From: Sambucus nigra
Lineage: Eukaryota > Streptophyta > Magnoliopsida > Dipsacales > Adoxaceae
Direction of reading: 5' to 3'
Assembly (NCBI GenBank): GCA_949130495.1
Contig: OX422213.1
Location: 56,139,678-56,203,677, forward strand
DNA length: 64,000 bases
Positions 47,200 to 59,640 of the stretch are shown here, piece by piece (the stretch's first letter is position 1; the number at the start of each line of letters is the position of its first letter). Both the position numbers and the translations under genes were made by a program. Under the pieces are notes generated by a model that was not told where the DNA came from, did no database searches, and worked only from the letters and a program-made list of their open reading frames with translations.

Positions 47200-48720
47200 A
47201 CATTAAACTAAAAATAATATAAAATTACCTCCTCATATTTGTGTTAAACAAAAGACTTTGACCCGCCGCGATGATTAAAAGGAATATGCACACGACTGTC
47301 ACTACATTTTGCTGACTTACTCTACAACACGTTTTTAACTTGTGTCAATTTCACAAAACTTTCATTATTTTGCAAATTTTTAATAGGTTTACTTTAAAAT
47401 TTTAGTATATAATAAACATGTTTACATATTATCAGCAACTCATATAATTTAAAAAAAAAAGAATATGCTTACTTTAAAAAATTATACACAGAGTCCACCA
47501 AAACATAATCATCCTAAAAAGAGCATTTTAGCTTACCGAACTGATGTTAGGGGGCTCTGTTACGATTATGGGCCAATTCACTTAATTGCTATCGTATATC
47601 CATGATATTATAAATAAAATTTGCAGTCTAGTGGCGGTAACCCATGTGATGCACGGACGAGTGTAACTCATTTTTAACTATTAAATATATATTTGTGAAA
47701 CTTCACTCAATGGATAAATCTTTTAATCTCAACTATATTCCTATACATGAAAAGTATATTATACGATCGGGCCGGAGCACATAATCAAAATGTTTTTTTC
47801 AATAAATAGAATGTCTAAAAAAGCATACATCTACATTATACATTCTAGATCTACGTAAATAAAAATAATTACACGAAAAAATAGTAAATCACATCAAGAA
47901 ATGTTGCAACTAAAAAAAAATTATACTATGCAAGCATGACGATGGTACACACTATTCTCTAGGTCAATTACTATGAAACAACAAACGATATCGTCACCGA
48001 TCATAAGAATGTCATCAGATTTAAGATAAAAAAACTGTCCAAATTGGATCATAAGAAACAATAGAAATAAAGGAAGAAAATAACATACCTGCCAGTCATT
48101 TGACTGGAAAAGGTCACAAAGGTAGTCCCAATCATTTTTAGAGGCAACCTTGGGATGTTTGTGTCGTTTAGCCTCTTCCAAAGTTGTGTACTTTAAAACA
48201 TGCAACTTTAATTCACAGAGGAAGTTAGAATACCGAGATCCCATCGTCACGTGCAAATATCTTAGAACATTTGGGTTTGGCATGTCAACATCGAACTTCG
48301 TCTACACAAGTTAAAACATTTTCAATGTTGCAATTCATACAAAAATAATTAAATAGGAATATAGTGGCCTGGCGATTTATACTTACCAAGATTCTATCGA
48401 TCAAAGTTTCCTTATCATCCATAGAGATAGCTGACCATTTTCGAATCTAAAGAGGCGCATGGCTCCATACAACAATTCCAATTTCAGCTATGAAACTATC
48501 ATGATTAAGGCCTGATGGTCTGCCATCTCCGGGGGCAAAGTGCACTGGTATTTTAGACCTTGTTTGTGAGTACAAGGCATCGACTTTCAAATTTCGGGAA
48601 TAGCCACTCTTTTTCTTAGAAGTAGAAGATGCTGGAAAAAAACAAGTATATGTATAAGTTAAATTAAAGTGCTGCAATAAGGTGAAAAAATGGACACATT
48701 TTTGACAAAACAAAATGATT
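46632..48720 (-). pseudogene. C2 TNP1-like (Ptta/En-Spm) transposase gene
   Basis: Exons read right to left: about 48640-48387 (TRSKIPVHFAPGDGRPSG ... WSAISMDDKETLIDRIL), donor GTAAG; 48301-48099 (TKFDVDMPNPNVLRYLHVT ... KNDWDYLCDLFQSNDWQ), donor GTATG; 47330-47229 (CSDSRVHIPFNHRGGSKSFV), with an in-frame TAA near 47250; about 47115-47012; and a last exon of about 46925-46632 (ERVLRKRSGYMKGQGFG, then a coiled coil), stop TGA at 46634. Splice signals join the first two exons in frame. TNP1/TNPA proteins bind subterminal repeats. The in-frame stops (47250 and one near 46815) make it inactive. Confidence 0.83.
47149..47199. repeat. (CA)n(TA)n microsatellite in a C2 intron
   Basis: Interrupted ACACACGCAC then (CA)n to 47188, then (TA)n. 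Confidence 0.9.
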
Positions 48721-49186
48721 TCTGTCGCTCCCTTGGCATGGCATCTAAATATTTTATGAGGTTTTCATATGGCTTGATCAGTGTGAACTCGCATTTTTCC
48801 ATAGGACTGCAATATCATTGGTTAGACCCTGTTTGTTTTTCTTCTTCTTTTTTTTTTCATTTACATGTCTGTTATTTTATATATATATATAATTTTCTAT
48901 ATATTTCTCTCTCATTCTTTGCGCTCTTTCAATTTTATATATGTTTCTCCTGAGATATCACAGTAACCGATGTGAAGAAGTTCATAGCGAGAAATAATTC
49001 AAAGTAAATCAATTTCTTAAAGACTAGAAGATTGCAAGTACAATCAAGTCTAGACTTATAGCAGGTGTTGAAGCAATGAAAAAACTCTTTAATTCGGGTG
49101 TTCTAGATCACAGTGTGGGCAAGTACTTACGCGAGATACAAACATTCTCAAAGGAATTTAGTAATGATTGCAGAAGATAATCCGGA

Positions 49187-49755
49187 TTATTTTGTTATAA
49201 ATGGCGCCAAAAATAGCACAACCCTGTCTCCCAAGTCTCGGCCAAAAAGGTGGAGGGCATTAAGGATGGAGGATGATCGTGCGGCGTGAGCTCTCTCATA
49301 GGCTAAACTTGAATTATCTCCCCTCATTGCATGAAAGTAATACGTGTTAGTCCTCCAGTTGTATACATCAATGCGGTCAGATTGCCAAAGACATCCCATG
49401 ATTGAGTTGCAAATGTCCATATCGACAACTATGCAAAGAACCTGATTAAAAAAAACCAATAGAGAAGGGAAATTTGCACTTTTTTTTAAGATCGACGACT
49501 CTCTACTACCTAGCATTCTAATCACGATCTGACCAATGGCTCTAGTGAAAGTTTCAACTTCTCAACCATTTTCATAGGTAACAAATTATCGCTCAAACCA
49601 CCGCTTATAACAAATGTGCATTGTCTAGTGGGGGTAAAATAAGCATTTCTCCGATTCCCCTGCGTCTCGATGCACAGGGATGGTTCCATGGCTGGTTGCC
49701 GCTTCTCCTCCTCTAGTTTTGCAGCATGCGACCTGGATGCATCTCGACTAAACAT
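49187..49755 (-). pseudogene. Ty3/gypsy protease-region fragment inside C2
   Basis: Two overlapping minus-strand pieces (49755-49522, 49525-49187) read TRQCTFVISGGLSDNLLPMK, KMVEKLKLSLEPL, then CIVVDMDICNSIMGCLWQSD and YNWRTNTYYF. The order CTFxIxGGxxxNL ... MVEKL ... VDMD.C..LxGxxWQxDR..YxGRTNTY is that of the retropepsin-like region of plant Ty3/gypsy pol. The DxG active site has SGG here and the middle is deleted. It sits in what looks like a TNP1 intron, with no LTRs seen nearby. The downstream tail (ALHLFGRDLGDRVV) is unassigned. Confidence 0.65.
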
Positions 49756-50617
49756 TTACCACTCCCCTCTGATTTGCATCAAGCCCAGTTGGCTCGAGTT
49801 ATACCATATTTATTTAAAGCACGAGTGACATTGCTACAATATTTATTTAAAGCAATAACTAGCAGATGCGTAGTTATATACAACATACACACATAAGATA
49901 ATAGGGTTGCACTCTCTCAGTCTCACTCTCAATCTATCAAAAGTTAGTTAATGACTCACAAGACAAGAAAAGGTCACTTTACAAGTTAAATGAAGAGCTA
50001 ATTACATATATACCCTTGTGAGATTTTGGAGTATCTAGCTCCCTCAATTCAGCTGGCCACAATTTATGTTTATAGTGATTTCTTATAATTTTATATCTGT
50101 GTTTATAACTCTTTACATTTATGCATCTCTTACTTTATCCTTTTAGAATTCCTAGTCAGTAAGAACAGCAAAGACCTCTGAAAGCAAGCCAGGTCGGTCT
50201 CTCTCGGTCAACTCAATGCTGGTGTGTTTCGCAGCAGCTTGGAGCCCCACGGTCCTTTTCAAGGACTGAAAATTGCACCCCCTTTGTCCGAGTGACTACC
50301 AAATGTAATATAATCATTAGAGATTTTTTTAACTAGTCCACTACTTCAAAAAAACTCATATGCAAGCTGGAAAAATGGATATAATTTCATTCAAGCATTT
50401 CAGATAATTAGTAAACTTATCAATCTCAAATATAAGAAATACAATCAAATCCTAAACCCAATTCTCTGTTTTACTTTTAATAACAAAATACAAGATTTAT
50501 GGCTCTAGATCATTTCCTAGTAACTTTTATTCAGGTAATTTAATGAAGACAAGTTTTGTACAGACTCTAGTATAATATAACATTGAACAGTTCTTAATAC
50601 TCTTAGTGAAATAATAC

Positions 50618-50650
50618 TATTAAGAACTGGTATAATACCAGTTCTTAATA
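50618..50650. repeat. Perfect palindrome, arms of 16 bases around one base
   Basis: The arm TATTAAGAACTGGTAT is followed by A and its exact inverse. A further partial copy (CTAGTTCTTAATAGTATTAT) follows at 50651-50670, giving alternative hairpins. Confidence 0.9.
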
Positions 50651-50689
50651 CTAGTTCTTAATAGTATTATACAATGCTCAGACACAGGA

Positions 50690-50913
50690 GCTTCACCCCA
50701 ACACCAGACTACACACTGCAACCCATCCTCTTACCCCTCGCCAACAACGTTCATTCCGGCCACCAACCAGCAGCTCCGTTCAAGCTACTCGTCCATTATC
50801 TCATCTTCACCTGTGAGGGCATCACCAGCATTTGGTTTTGATCAGGCTGGGGCTACTACATCATGAGATTTACTCACAGGGGTTCATGGCCTAATTTAAC
50901 ATTTTGGCAGGTA
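50690..50913 (+). pseudogene. Possible captured host exon in C2
   Basis: A less AT-rich patch with a Ser/Pro/Thr-rich reading (TTFIPATNQQLRSSYSS, SSPVRASPAFGFDQAGATTS) followed by a stop and a donor-like CAG|GTAAG at about 50911. It lies on the strand opposite to the transposase genes. The FG-containing composition recalls nucleoporin-type proteins, but there is no firm homology. Confidence 0.25.
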
Positions 50914-51699
50914 AGAAATTGCCTCCAAGTACTTTTGTAAAAAAAGAGGCATTCACAAGTTATGCAGTAGTGATTTCATCCAAGTAGGGAATTAGAATTG
51001 ATTAGACTTTACACAAAATTTCCCTACCCTCTAGTCTGCAAACTAAAACCCTTAACAATCTAAAATTAAAATAGACTACTCACTTATGCCCCTTGTGCCT
51101 TCTTAAGTCCTGCCTAACTCGAGTTAAGAGTTTTCCCAACTTGTATGTTTTGTAATTACTAAATTGTTTGACTTCTATGATTTGCTTCCTTGGCCAAATA
51201 GTCATTTCCTTTTTTTTTGTGGCACGACTGCAATTAAATGTAGTTTCTCATGACTTGTCCGAGATCTTGGTTTGTTCGCGGCCAATGTCGTAAAAGGCGC
51301 TAGGCATAAAACGGACAACACGCCTAGATAATTTTTATCAATTTTAAATATAACACCAGAAAAGCACAAACTTAACAATTTTGGATCAAATCAATAACAC
51401 AAATGAGCTAGATTAATGTTCACAAAGGAGTTAAACCTAATCAAGCGGGATCAAGAAGGAGTCACCATTGCAAAGGATGGAGGATTATGAATTAGCCAAA
51501 TGAAGCATGAATTCCATATGAATTATGATTGCAATGAGATGATCCGTATGAAGCCAAGCCAATAGAGTCTCGGAGTTTCCTCTGAAGAAATTTGGCAAAT
51601 GCAGCTGCCTTGTTTGTCATTTGTATACAACAAAAACTACATTTAACTTTGCGTGCCATTTGTATACTATAAAAGAATGCATTAATTTACAAAAAAAAT

Positions 51700-51850
51700 A
51701 GTAATTAAGCATACCATTACTACTAGGAACACCCACAACAGTTGTCTCAGATGTTGGAAGAGACGGTGCATGCACTATCCGAGGAGAATCCCTGGAAATG
51801 CCTCTCATAGCCCCTCCTCTACATGCTCTGCCTCCAGGTGCTATACTAAA
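51700..51850 (-). CDS. Possible first exon of the C2 TNP1-like gene
   Basis: The minus strand reads APGGRACRGGAMRGISRDS and PRIVHAPSLPTSETTVVGVP, flanked by acceptor-like and donor-like sites. A Gly/Arg/Pro/Ser-rich N-terminal exon is common in this gene type, and its position between TNP2 and the main TNP1 exons fits. Start codon not determined. Confidence 0.4.
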
Positions 51851-52072
51851 AAAACATAAAAATTCAACTAAAAGAAGTAACATAATTGTGTTACAAGTTA
51901 TAATGTCATACAAACTCGCATACAAATCCAAAAAGTGTGAAAATTACCGTTAATTCCAGAAACATATAAATACACAATAAAAAATTGAATCCAATAACAA
52001 TGTCTAATGTCCAATACGATATTTAAACAAATGTAAAGAGTCTTTTAGTCAGTGTCATCAGCAGTGTACTGC

Positions 52073-55000
52073 TCAATCACTGTTATCATCACTGTATTGA
52101 CTTTTTTCATCATCGCTGCAATATTCTTCCAACGTGTCGTCTTCTTCTCCACTATCATCTTCATAGGTAATATGATCATTATCATCACCATTGGCATTGA
52201 AATTAGGTGAAGTAATTATCTCTTCAGGCAAATCATCATCGACCCTAACCAATAGTACTATGCCATCGTCCTTTTGAACCTCCAATTGAACATTAGAAGA
52301 CACTTATTCTTGGTATGCCTCATCACCAGTGCCATCAGCAAGATCTCCTATATCATCTTTCTTCGGTACATCCCAAATATGCATGTTTTGTACTTTTTGC
52401 GCTATTTTCCAATCAGATCCCAACTTGTAATCATTCAAGTAAAACACTTGAGACGCTTGTGTTGCAAGAACAAATGGATCATTTTCATACTATATATTAC
52501 GAACATTAATTGAGGTGAGATGAAAATCCTATTGTATTCATTTCTTTTTTGGATTAGTGTCGAACCACTCGCACTTGAATAGTATAACATAGTACCCATT
52601 ATGTAATTTAATTATATAACATTGCACAACCATCCATAAAAATCAATTCCCTCACCATCATGCCCCCCTCGTACAACTACACCATTGTTTTGAGTTATAT
52701 GTCGATTGTCACGATCTTTGGTATAAAATTGAACTCCATTAACAATAAAACTAGTGTACTCATTTACACGAACATCGGGATTGTACGCTAATGAATATAG
52801 TTCATTAGTGGCATCTAGAGACCCTTCATGACGCAGGAGCTTAATTTATAATATATAAAGGATTAATGTTATTATCAATAATAAAATTCTATTATAGTTA
52901 ATTACCCAACTCAAATTTCAATCAACTTACACGCTTTTCAAACCACTTAGGAAATGTTTTTTCTTGCCTATGGTATAAGTTGTAGGGACATTCCATCTCC
53001 AATTCAGCCATATGTTCACTGCATATACAAATTAATTCTTTAAAAACAATCAATATCAGAATACTTATTCGAGGAGGTGGAAATTTGAAACTTACTCCAA
53101 ATACGGTTGTATCTCACTACAATTGTTCAAGATGTACAATTGAATCTTATCAATATCCTATTTTGGTAAGCTTATGAGTTGTCTTACACCAAAAGGGTGA
53201 ACAACCTGTGAGAATACAGACAATCCTCCCTCATGTTGCTCTAGTCCTCCATCATCATTACGATCTTCTCAATTGAATCTAGTTTCAACTCTATGAAGGT
53301 ACAATGAACAAAAGTTTAATGCTTCTCTAACAATGTACGCTTCAACAATCAAACCGTCTGGTCGAGCTTTATTTATGACGGTACCCTTTAACGTTCCTAG
53401 ATTCCTATAAACATAAAACAAGATAATATATGACCACTGAATTAATAATGTACATTAAAAATATGTATGAAATACCTCTCAAACGGGAACATCCATCTCG
53501 AATTCACTGGTCCAGCTAGAATAGCCTCACGTGGCAAGTGCACAGCTAAATGGACCATAACATCAAAAAAAGCTGGTGGAAAAATTCTTTCAAGCTTTCA
53601 TAGTATAAGGACAATACCCTCCTCTAACTTTTCTAATTCTTTCACAGATAATGTTTTAGCACATAATGTTTGAAAGAAGTTGGATAGCTCGGCCAATGTT
53701 GTATAAACTTTTTTAGGCATATACGGACGTATTCCGGCACATAGAACTCGCTGCAGCATAACATGACAATCATGACTTTTTAATCCCGATATCTTAGCAT
53801 TAGTGATGTTTACATTTCTCGATATGTTTGCTGCATACCCATCAGGAAACTTCACGGACTTTAAAAATTTACAAAATTCCTTTCTCTCATTTGGTGTCAA
53901 CGTATAAGATGCATGTGGTTTCAACCATCGACCACTTTGCTCTTTCAGGTGTAGCTCCTTTCGTATGTTCATATCGGCTAAATCCAATCGAGCCTTGTCT
54001 GTGTCCTTGTTTTTTCATTCGATACTCATTAATGTCCCAAGCACACTATCACATATATTTTTCTCGATATGCATAACATCAAGAATATGTTTAATTTTTA
54101 ACTTTGACCAATACTCCAACTCAAAGAAAATACTTTTCTTTGTCCAATTAGATTCCTCAGGGGTGCACTTTCTCTTCCTATCTTTGTTGTTGGGATTTTT
54201 ACCCGGATTTAGTTTTTTAACCCGTTCCAACTGGTGTAAGATGTCATCTCCGCAAAGCTTCCTTGGCGAAGCTCTTAGTTCATGCTTTCCATCGTGAATT
54301 TTACTCCTCCAAGAATGATTTAAAGGCAAAAATTGTCGGTGACCCATATAGCATATCTTATTTCTTAGTGGTTGTGATGTTGTATCTTCATTGCATACCG
54401 GACATGCATTATAACCTTTTGTGCACCAGCCAGAAAAATTCCCATACGTCGAAAAGTCATTGATAGTCCATAAAACAGATGCATGCAACAGAAAATATTC
54501 CTTACCATAAGAATCCCATGTTTGTACACCAACATTCCACAACTCTTTTAACTTGTCTATAAGGGGGCATAAAAAGACATCTATGTCCTTTCCAGGTGCT
54601 TTAGGTCCAGGAATTAGCAACTCCATCATGAAAACATGTTCCTTCATGCACTTCTAAAATTCCATATTATAAGGCACAAGTATAACATGACACATTCTAT
54701 ATGAGTTACTCATGTTGCCAAATGGATTAAAAACATCTGATGTAAGACCCAGTCTGACGTTATGAGGATCCTGTGCAAAGCAAGGGAATTGATTGTCAAA
54801 ATCCTTCCATGCCAAAGAGTCAACTGGATGCCTCATTACATCCTCAGTATCAACGCGTTTCTCCTTATGCCACCGCATATCTGCAGCTGTATGTTTTGAC
54901 ATAAATAACATCTGTAAACGAGGCTTAAGTGGAAAATAACGCAACGTCTTATGTGCTACATTCTTACCCTTCTTGGCATCATACTTAAATCTGGGTTCAT

Positions 55001-55674
55001 TGCATTCTGGACACTTATCTGGATTTTCATGCTCTTTCCAAAATAATGCACAATCATATTTACAAATAAAAATTGATTCATAGACCAGTCCTAAATCCCT
55101 TAACTTCTTCTTTGCATCATATTGTGACATCGGTATGTTTGATCCTTCTAGAAATGCATCTTTTAAAAGTTGAAGCAACATATCAAACGATTTGTCACTC
55201 CAACGATTAAGAACTTTCACATGAACTAGCTTCACAATAAATTGAAATGAAGTGAAATTCTTATAACCCAGATAGAGTTCTTGTTCAGTTTCACTAAATA
55301 GTCTGTCAAATCCACCAGGACCCCTTTCTGAACTACATTGTCCACTTTCACTGTGCTCGGGGGAACTATAAAAGTCAAATTCATCATTTAACATTCCTTG
55401 AATATCATCTTCATCATCATCTTTTTCTACATATTCAGAAGCTTGTGTGTTTGAATTACTACGAACTGCAGAACTATAGGATACCCCCCCGAAGGCACAA
55501 ATGTTTTTCACCGATTGTTAGATCGTGGACATATACTTCTTGACAATCATGACACGGACATATTATCTTATTAATTTCATCCAATTTTTTTCTTTTATCC
55601 TTAATAAAAGATTTAACGCCTTCTTTATACCCTTTAGATAATTTATTTGGTTGGAACATCCAGTTGTTATCCAT
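52073..55674 (-). pseudogene. C2 TNP2-like (TNPD) transposase gene
   Basis: Start ATG at 55674 (MDNNWMFQPNKLSKGYKEGV), the transposase-associated domain with ICPCHDCQEVYVHDL. A frameshift lies in a seven-base C/G run at 55484-55490. A long frame then runs 55511-53598 with stops near 54652 and 54013: YDAKKKLRDLGLVYESIFIC, CPECNEPRFK, LRYFPLKPRLQMLF, MRHPVDSLAWKDFD, RLGLTSDVFNPFGN, then KAPGKDIDVFLCPLIDKLKE, YNACPVCNEDTT, HILDVMHIEKNICDS. After that come FPPAFFDVMVHLAVHLPREA (DUF4218-type, to about 53470), further exons to 52750 with the DUF4216-type NGVQFYTKDRDNR, and an acidic C-terminus at 52303-52073. Cuts element ends. Complete in layout but broken. Confidence 0.9.
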
Positions 55675-56002
55675 ATTCAACCTCTTTACATTGAAAAAGA
55701 ACATGAAATATAAATATTTACCTAACCCCCCATGCGAGATGTTTTTTATATAAAAAAAATGTAATATTTTTTGGGATTTTAAACATTTTAGGGTGCCCCT
55801 AAAAAAATTATCTCAAAATGATTTTGAACTATATTAAATATTTTAAACTATATTACTGGACAGTCCAAATCGCATATGAAAAATCACTGTTAACTTACTA
55901 AAATGTGACTGGAGTCACCGTAATTTCCAAACAGTAGATGTTTTTCTAATAAGCCCCAACAATAAACATATTATTTGGGGGCATTCAAAACATATTTACT
56001 AT

Positions 56003-56134
56003 AAAAAGTAATATATATATATATATATATATTTATTAAAATGCTGTAAAATATATATAAAAACCTGTTGTATATTAAAAAGTTGTAAAATACATATGAA
56101 AAGCTACTGTAAAAAGCAATATATATATATATAT

Positions 56135-56170
<36 letters not shown>
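56003..56170. repeat. (AT)n and (GA)n microsatellites near the C2 right end
   Basis: (TA)n at 56010-56030 and 56122-56136, then (GA)n at 56138-56170, upstream of TNP2. Confidence 0.92.
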
Positions 56171-56173
<3 letters not shown>

Positions 56174-56982
56174 GATACCTCTGACGGAGGGATATGGGGG
56201 AGGGGGAGGGCTATCGTGTAAAATAAGGGATTTTGGTTGATAAGAGGATTGTTAAGGGGATAAAAACGTGGGTTTAATTTTTACCCCCCAAAAAAAAAAA
56301 TACCGGCAACACCTTAATTTAGTTCACGCCATTTTTTATTTTTTATTTAGTGACCAATCGAATTCCTCACAAAAAAATTAGATGAGAACTTGACATAATA
56401 ATTTAGTGATGAAATTTAATTTTTCTTACACATTGGTATTTATTGTGACCAACAATAATCGTCACAAAAGAAAATAATTAATTTTATTACTTTCAGTGAC
56501 TAATTTAATTTTCATCGCTAAATATAACTTTTTATGAGGAATTTGAGATTATCACAAAATAATTTGTCACTAAAAACCTTTTTTCTTGTAGTGATGCCAT
56601 GTATTATTATTTTATTGGGTATATTATCATGGAGTTACACTAAAGTTACAATACACCTTATCACACACAACATACGCCCACTAAAGAAAATATGCTTCAC
56701 TAAAAACAAAAAAAAAATGATATGGATACGGATGGTTGGGTATATTTTATTGGTATATTATCATGGATTGGATTGAATATTTAATAGTTACTTTTTGCGA
56801 TGGTTAAACAATGTAAACGGATACAGATATAATTCGAATCCGAGGTATCCGAGCGGATACGGATATGGATAGTTGTTTTAACTATCCGGACGGATACGGA
56901 TAGTGCATGAAGAGAGTGAATACGAATATGAAAAACATGATATCCGCTCCGTATCCGTCCGTTTACCACCCCTACGGGCTAT

Positions 56983-59640
56983 GTTCTATATATGAGCATA
57001 AGTAGAAGATTACTTGCATAAGTGTCCACATGTGTTATTTGCTCTCTTTCAGGATATTACTCCACAACCAGAATTTAAATCAAGCGTGATCACGAAGAAC
57101 AATGCATATTTCAATTTGAAATTAGATGTAAAATGGCCTACTATACGATCCTCCGAGATGATGATTTCGATATTCTCCTCCTTTCAAGTTTTTTTTGAAA
57201 ACCAAATCCTCGTTTTGGTCCTCTGACTCGTTTCTTGGAAGACGAACCTATTAAAACGTAAATACAATGAAACTATCAGCCAATGGAATATTATATAGTA
57301 GCTGCTCAATATATGAAAGTTAATTGCTTAATATATAACACATATGTAATCTTATTATATATGTCTTTGACTCGTTTCATGCTCGGTTTTGTTATACATA
57401 TAATAGATAAATGTTATATATATGTTATATAACATATATATAGCAGATCTGTTATATATCTGTATGCATACAATGCATATATGGTCAGAAATTTATTTTA
57501 TATTCCTAGAAGATCCGTTTTGTAATCTATAACTTTAGTACTTGCCCGGACTTTCTCGTCACGGAATGTTCAAGTAGATATGTTCTATCTATAACTTTGG
57601 TATCTATCTAACCTTTTTTGTCACGAAATGTTCAAGTAGATCTGTTCCTAGCAGATCTGTTCTATCTAAAACTTTGATACCTGTCTAACTTTGGTACCTG
57701 TTTTATAATCTAAAATTTAATTTTATCTTCATGGAAGATCTATTTTATAGCTATGTTACTTTTCAGTTGTCTTGTTAATTGATTCCTACTACTACTTATA
57801 GGTTGTGTTATATTTTCCAAAGGCTGCAAAAGAACCAGCCTGAGTCGATATCAAATCGAGCTTAATCAATCTTAGCTCTTCAATGAGATTAAGATCGAGT
57901 TGAGTCAGGGGTTTAATCCAGCTCACTTATACATTAACAAACTAAATGTTTCTTAACAATCACCCGAACTTTCTGAAGGGTTTGATCCAGCTCATTTATG
58001 TATTAACAAACTAAATGATCATTTGCTTAAGCTATTAAAGAACCCCTCAGTTCATTTGAAACCCACTTTTTTATTTTCTTTTTTATGTGTTTTCTCAATT
58101 TTTGTAATGTGATTTTTTTGGGTCCTTCCCGAAAGGGAACCAACAATAACCTAGAACATTAAAATATGAAAGTAGCTGGAAAAAAAGAGGCAATCCAATC
58201 TAAACAAAAGAGAACTAATGTCCGTGTAGACATATACAAGAAAATAAAGTAGCAAGAGCTTGTAAAGCCATCCAAACATCAAGAGAAGCCAACACACAGT
58301 AGAAGAAGGCTAGGTTTCCAGGAGCTCCATCAGCATATTCAATTCATGCAACAAAAGAATAGGGTTCCTTCTCTAAAACCAAAATGGTGAGATACTCTAA
58401 GGAGCCCAATAAATCATAGGCCACAATAAATCCAAACTAAGAGAAGCAAGATAAGAACTACAAGGAACCCCAAATAAAAAAATGGCCATTCTCTAACCAT
58501 GGATCCGATTGGAACAAGTGTAAGCATTGAAATAGATGGATTACCTATGTGTAAGGCATCAGACATACGCATATTTCCTATATGAAGGGCATCAGACATA
58601 GGCTGATTACCTATACGCAATCTCTATGCCAAGAATTTCTCATCCTTTATAGATAAATCCATAGGTAATCTGCCTAATTACATATGAATTTCTCCTAAAA
58701 AGATGCTAAAACGAGTAGATAAATCCATAGGTAATTTATAGGCAGAGAAGAAACATTTATTGATCTCACTTGCAGTTTGAATTTCTCCTAAGAAAGACGC
58801 TAAAGTGATAGACAAGAAGTCACAGTCTAACAACCATGACCAGTAAAACCTACCACCCCAATTTTGTAAAAGAGAACCAATTTATGTCTTTGCAAATTGA
58901 TTTATACTATAATTTTTAATCCAACACGTTAATTCTCTTTTGTGGAATCTAACTCTTTCATTTGACGGTTCTCATGTTATTGATATACCAACATGAATAT
59001 GTTATGTAATTTCAGTTTTCCAATGTCATTTGTCAATCCTAGTGACAATTTGCTATTTCTTTAGCATACAGTCAAAGTTGGTGATGATGAGGATCCAAGT
59101 TGATTCATTTTTTGTTTAGGCTATGATCTTCTATGCCTCTTGTTTAAACATGAGTGTAAATTCACACATGTTTACTAAAGTGTTAGTATTCTTGAGTATT
59201 AATTTTTTTATAATGCTTGCTAAAAGATAATTGGTATGATTTTTCAAGATATCCAATTATATGTTAACTGAATCTAAGACATACCTACAACTTTTGTATA
59301 CTAACTCTGAAATCAATTTTTTTTAGCAATTGGTTATTCTGTGAGAAAAAAATCAACTACAAAAGATGAATCGGTTAGAGGGTGTTGTTAGTCAATGCAT
59401 CGGCCATTCAAAGGGACCCCAAAGTATGGAATAACCCTTCAAGTTTCAAGCCAGAGAGGTATGAAGAGGGATAAGGAAGGACATATAAGTTCTTACGATA
59501 AGGTTGGATGTGTGTTCCAAGGTGACTTCTTAAATGCATTACCTAAATGGTTATCTATGTTAAAAAATAATGTATGATTCAATATGCACCATTGGCAGTT
59601 ATGTATGATTCAATATGAAACTAATGATTCAATTTTATGA
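56983..59640. other. C1 interior with few recognisable features
   Basis: Resumes C1 sequence after H2. At 57030-57240 the minus strand reads SSKKRVRGPKRGFGF, which could be a TNP1-like exon; a plus-strand frame overlaps it. Around 57360-57480 there are repeated ATATATGTTATA runs, and at 57590-57735 repeated AGATCTGTTxTATCTATAACTTTGGTACCTG phrases. Nothing else is identified. Confidence 0.35.
58540..58795. repeat. Short interspersed direct repeats
   Basis: ATTACCTATxxGxAAGG plus GCATCAGACATA recur at 58541 and 58575-58610. GATAAATCCATAGGTAAT recurs at 58651 and 58720, and GAATTTCTCCTAA at 58685 and 58779. Confidence 0.6.

Larger units (their letters stand above)
49760..51690. other. C2 internal non-coding segment
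   Basis: No transposase exon recognised on the minus strand. It contains a 33-base palindrome (50618-50650) and a possible plus-strand exon (50690-50913), both listed separately. The rest is AT-rich. Confidence 0.4.
45876..56593 (-). mobile_element. C2: CACTA (En/Spm) element, nearly complete
   Basis: CACTACAAGAAAATAGG at 45876 and the inverted CCTTTTTTCTTGTAGTG ending at 56593; 3-bp target copies ATG at 45873-45875 and 56594-56596. Subterminal GTCGCAAAA / TTTGTGACAAAA / TCACTAAA repeats occur at both ends. The minus strand carries TNP2-like then TNP1-like genes, the standard order. Length 10.7 kb. Confidence 0.92.
45500..56974. mobile_element. H2: non-autonomous hAT element carrying C2
   Basis: Left end TAGGGATGTAAACG, right end GTTTACCACCCCTA. 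Target copies are GGGGCTAT (45492-45499) and CGGGCTAT (56975-56982), 7 of 8 matching. Both ends hold GGATACGGATA-type subterminal repeats nearly the same as in H1. Removing C2 leaves about 757 bases with no coding sequence, so H2 is a deletion derivative probably moved by an H1-type transposase. Confidence 0.88.
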
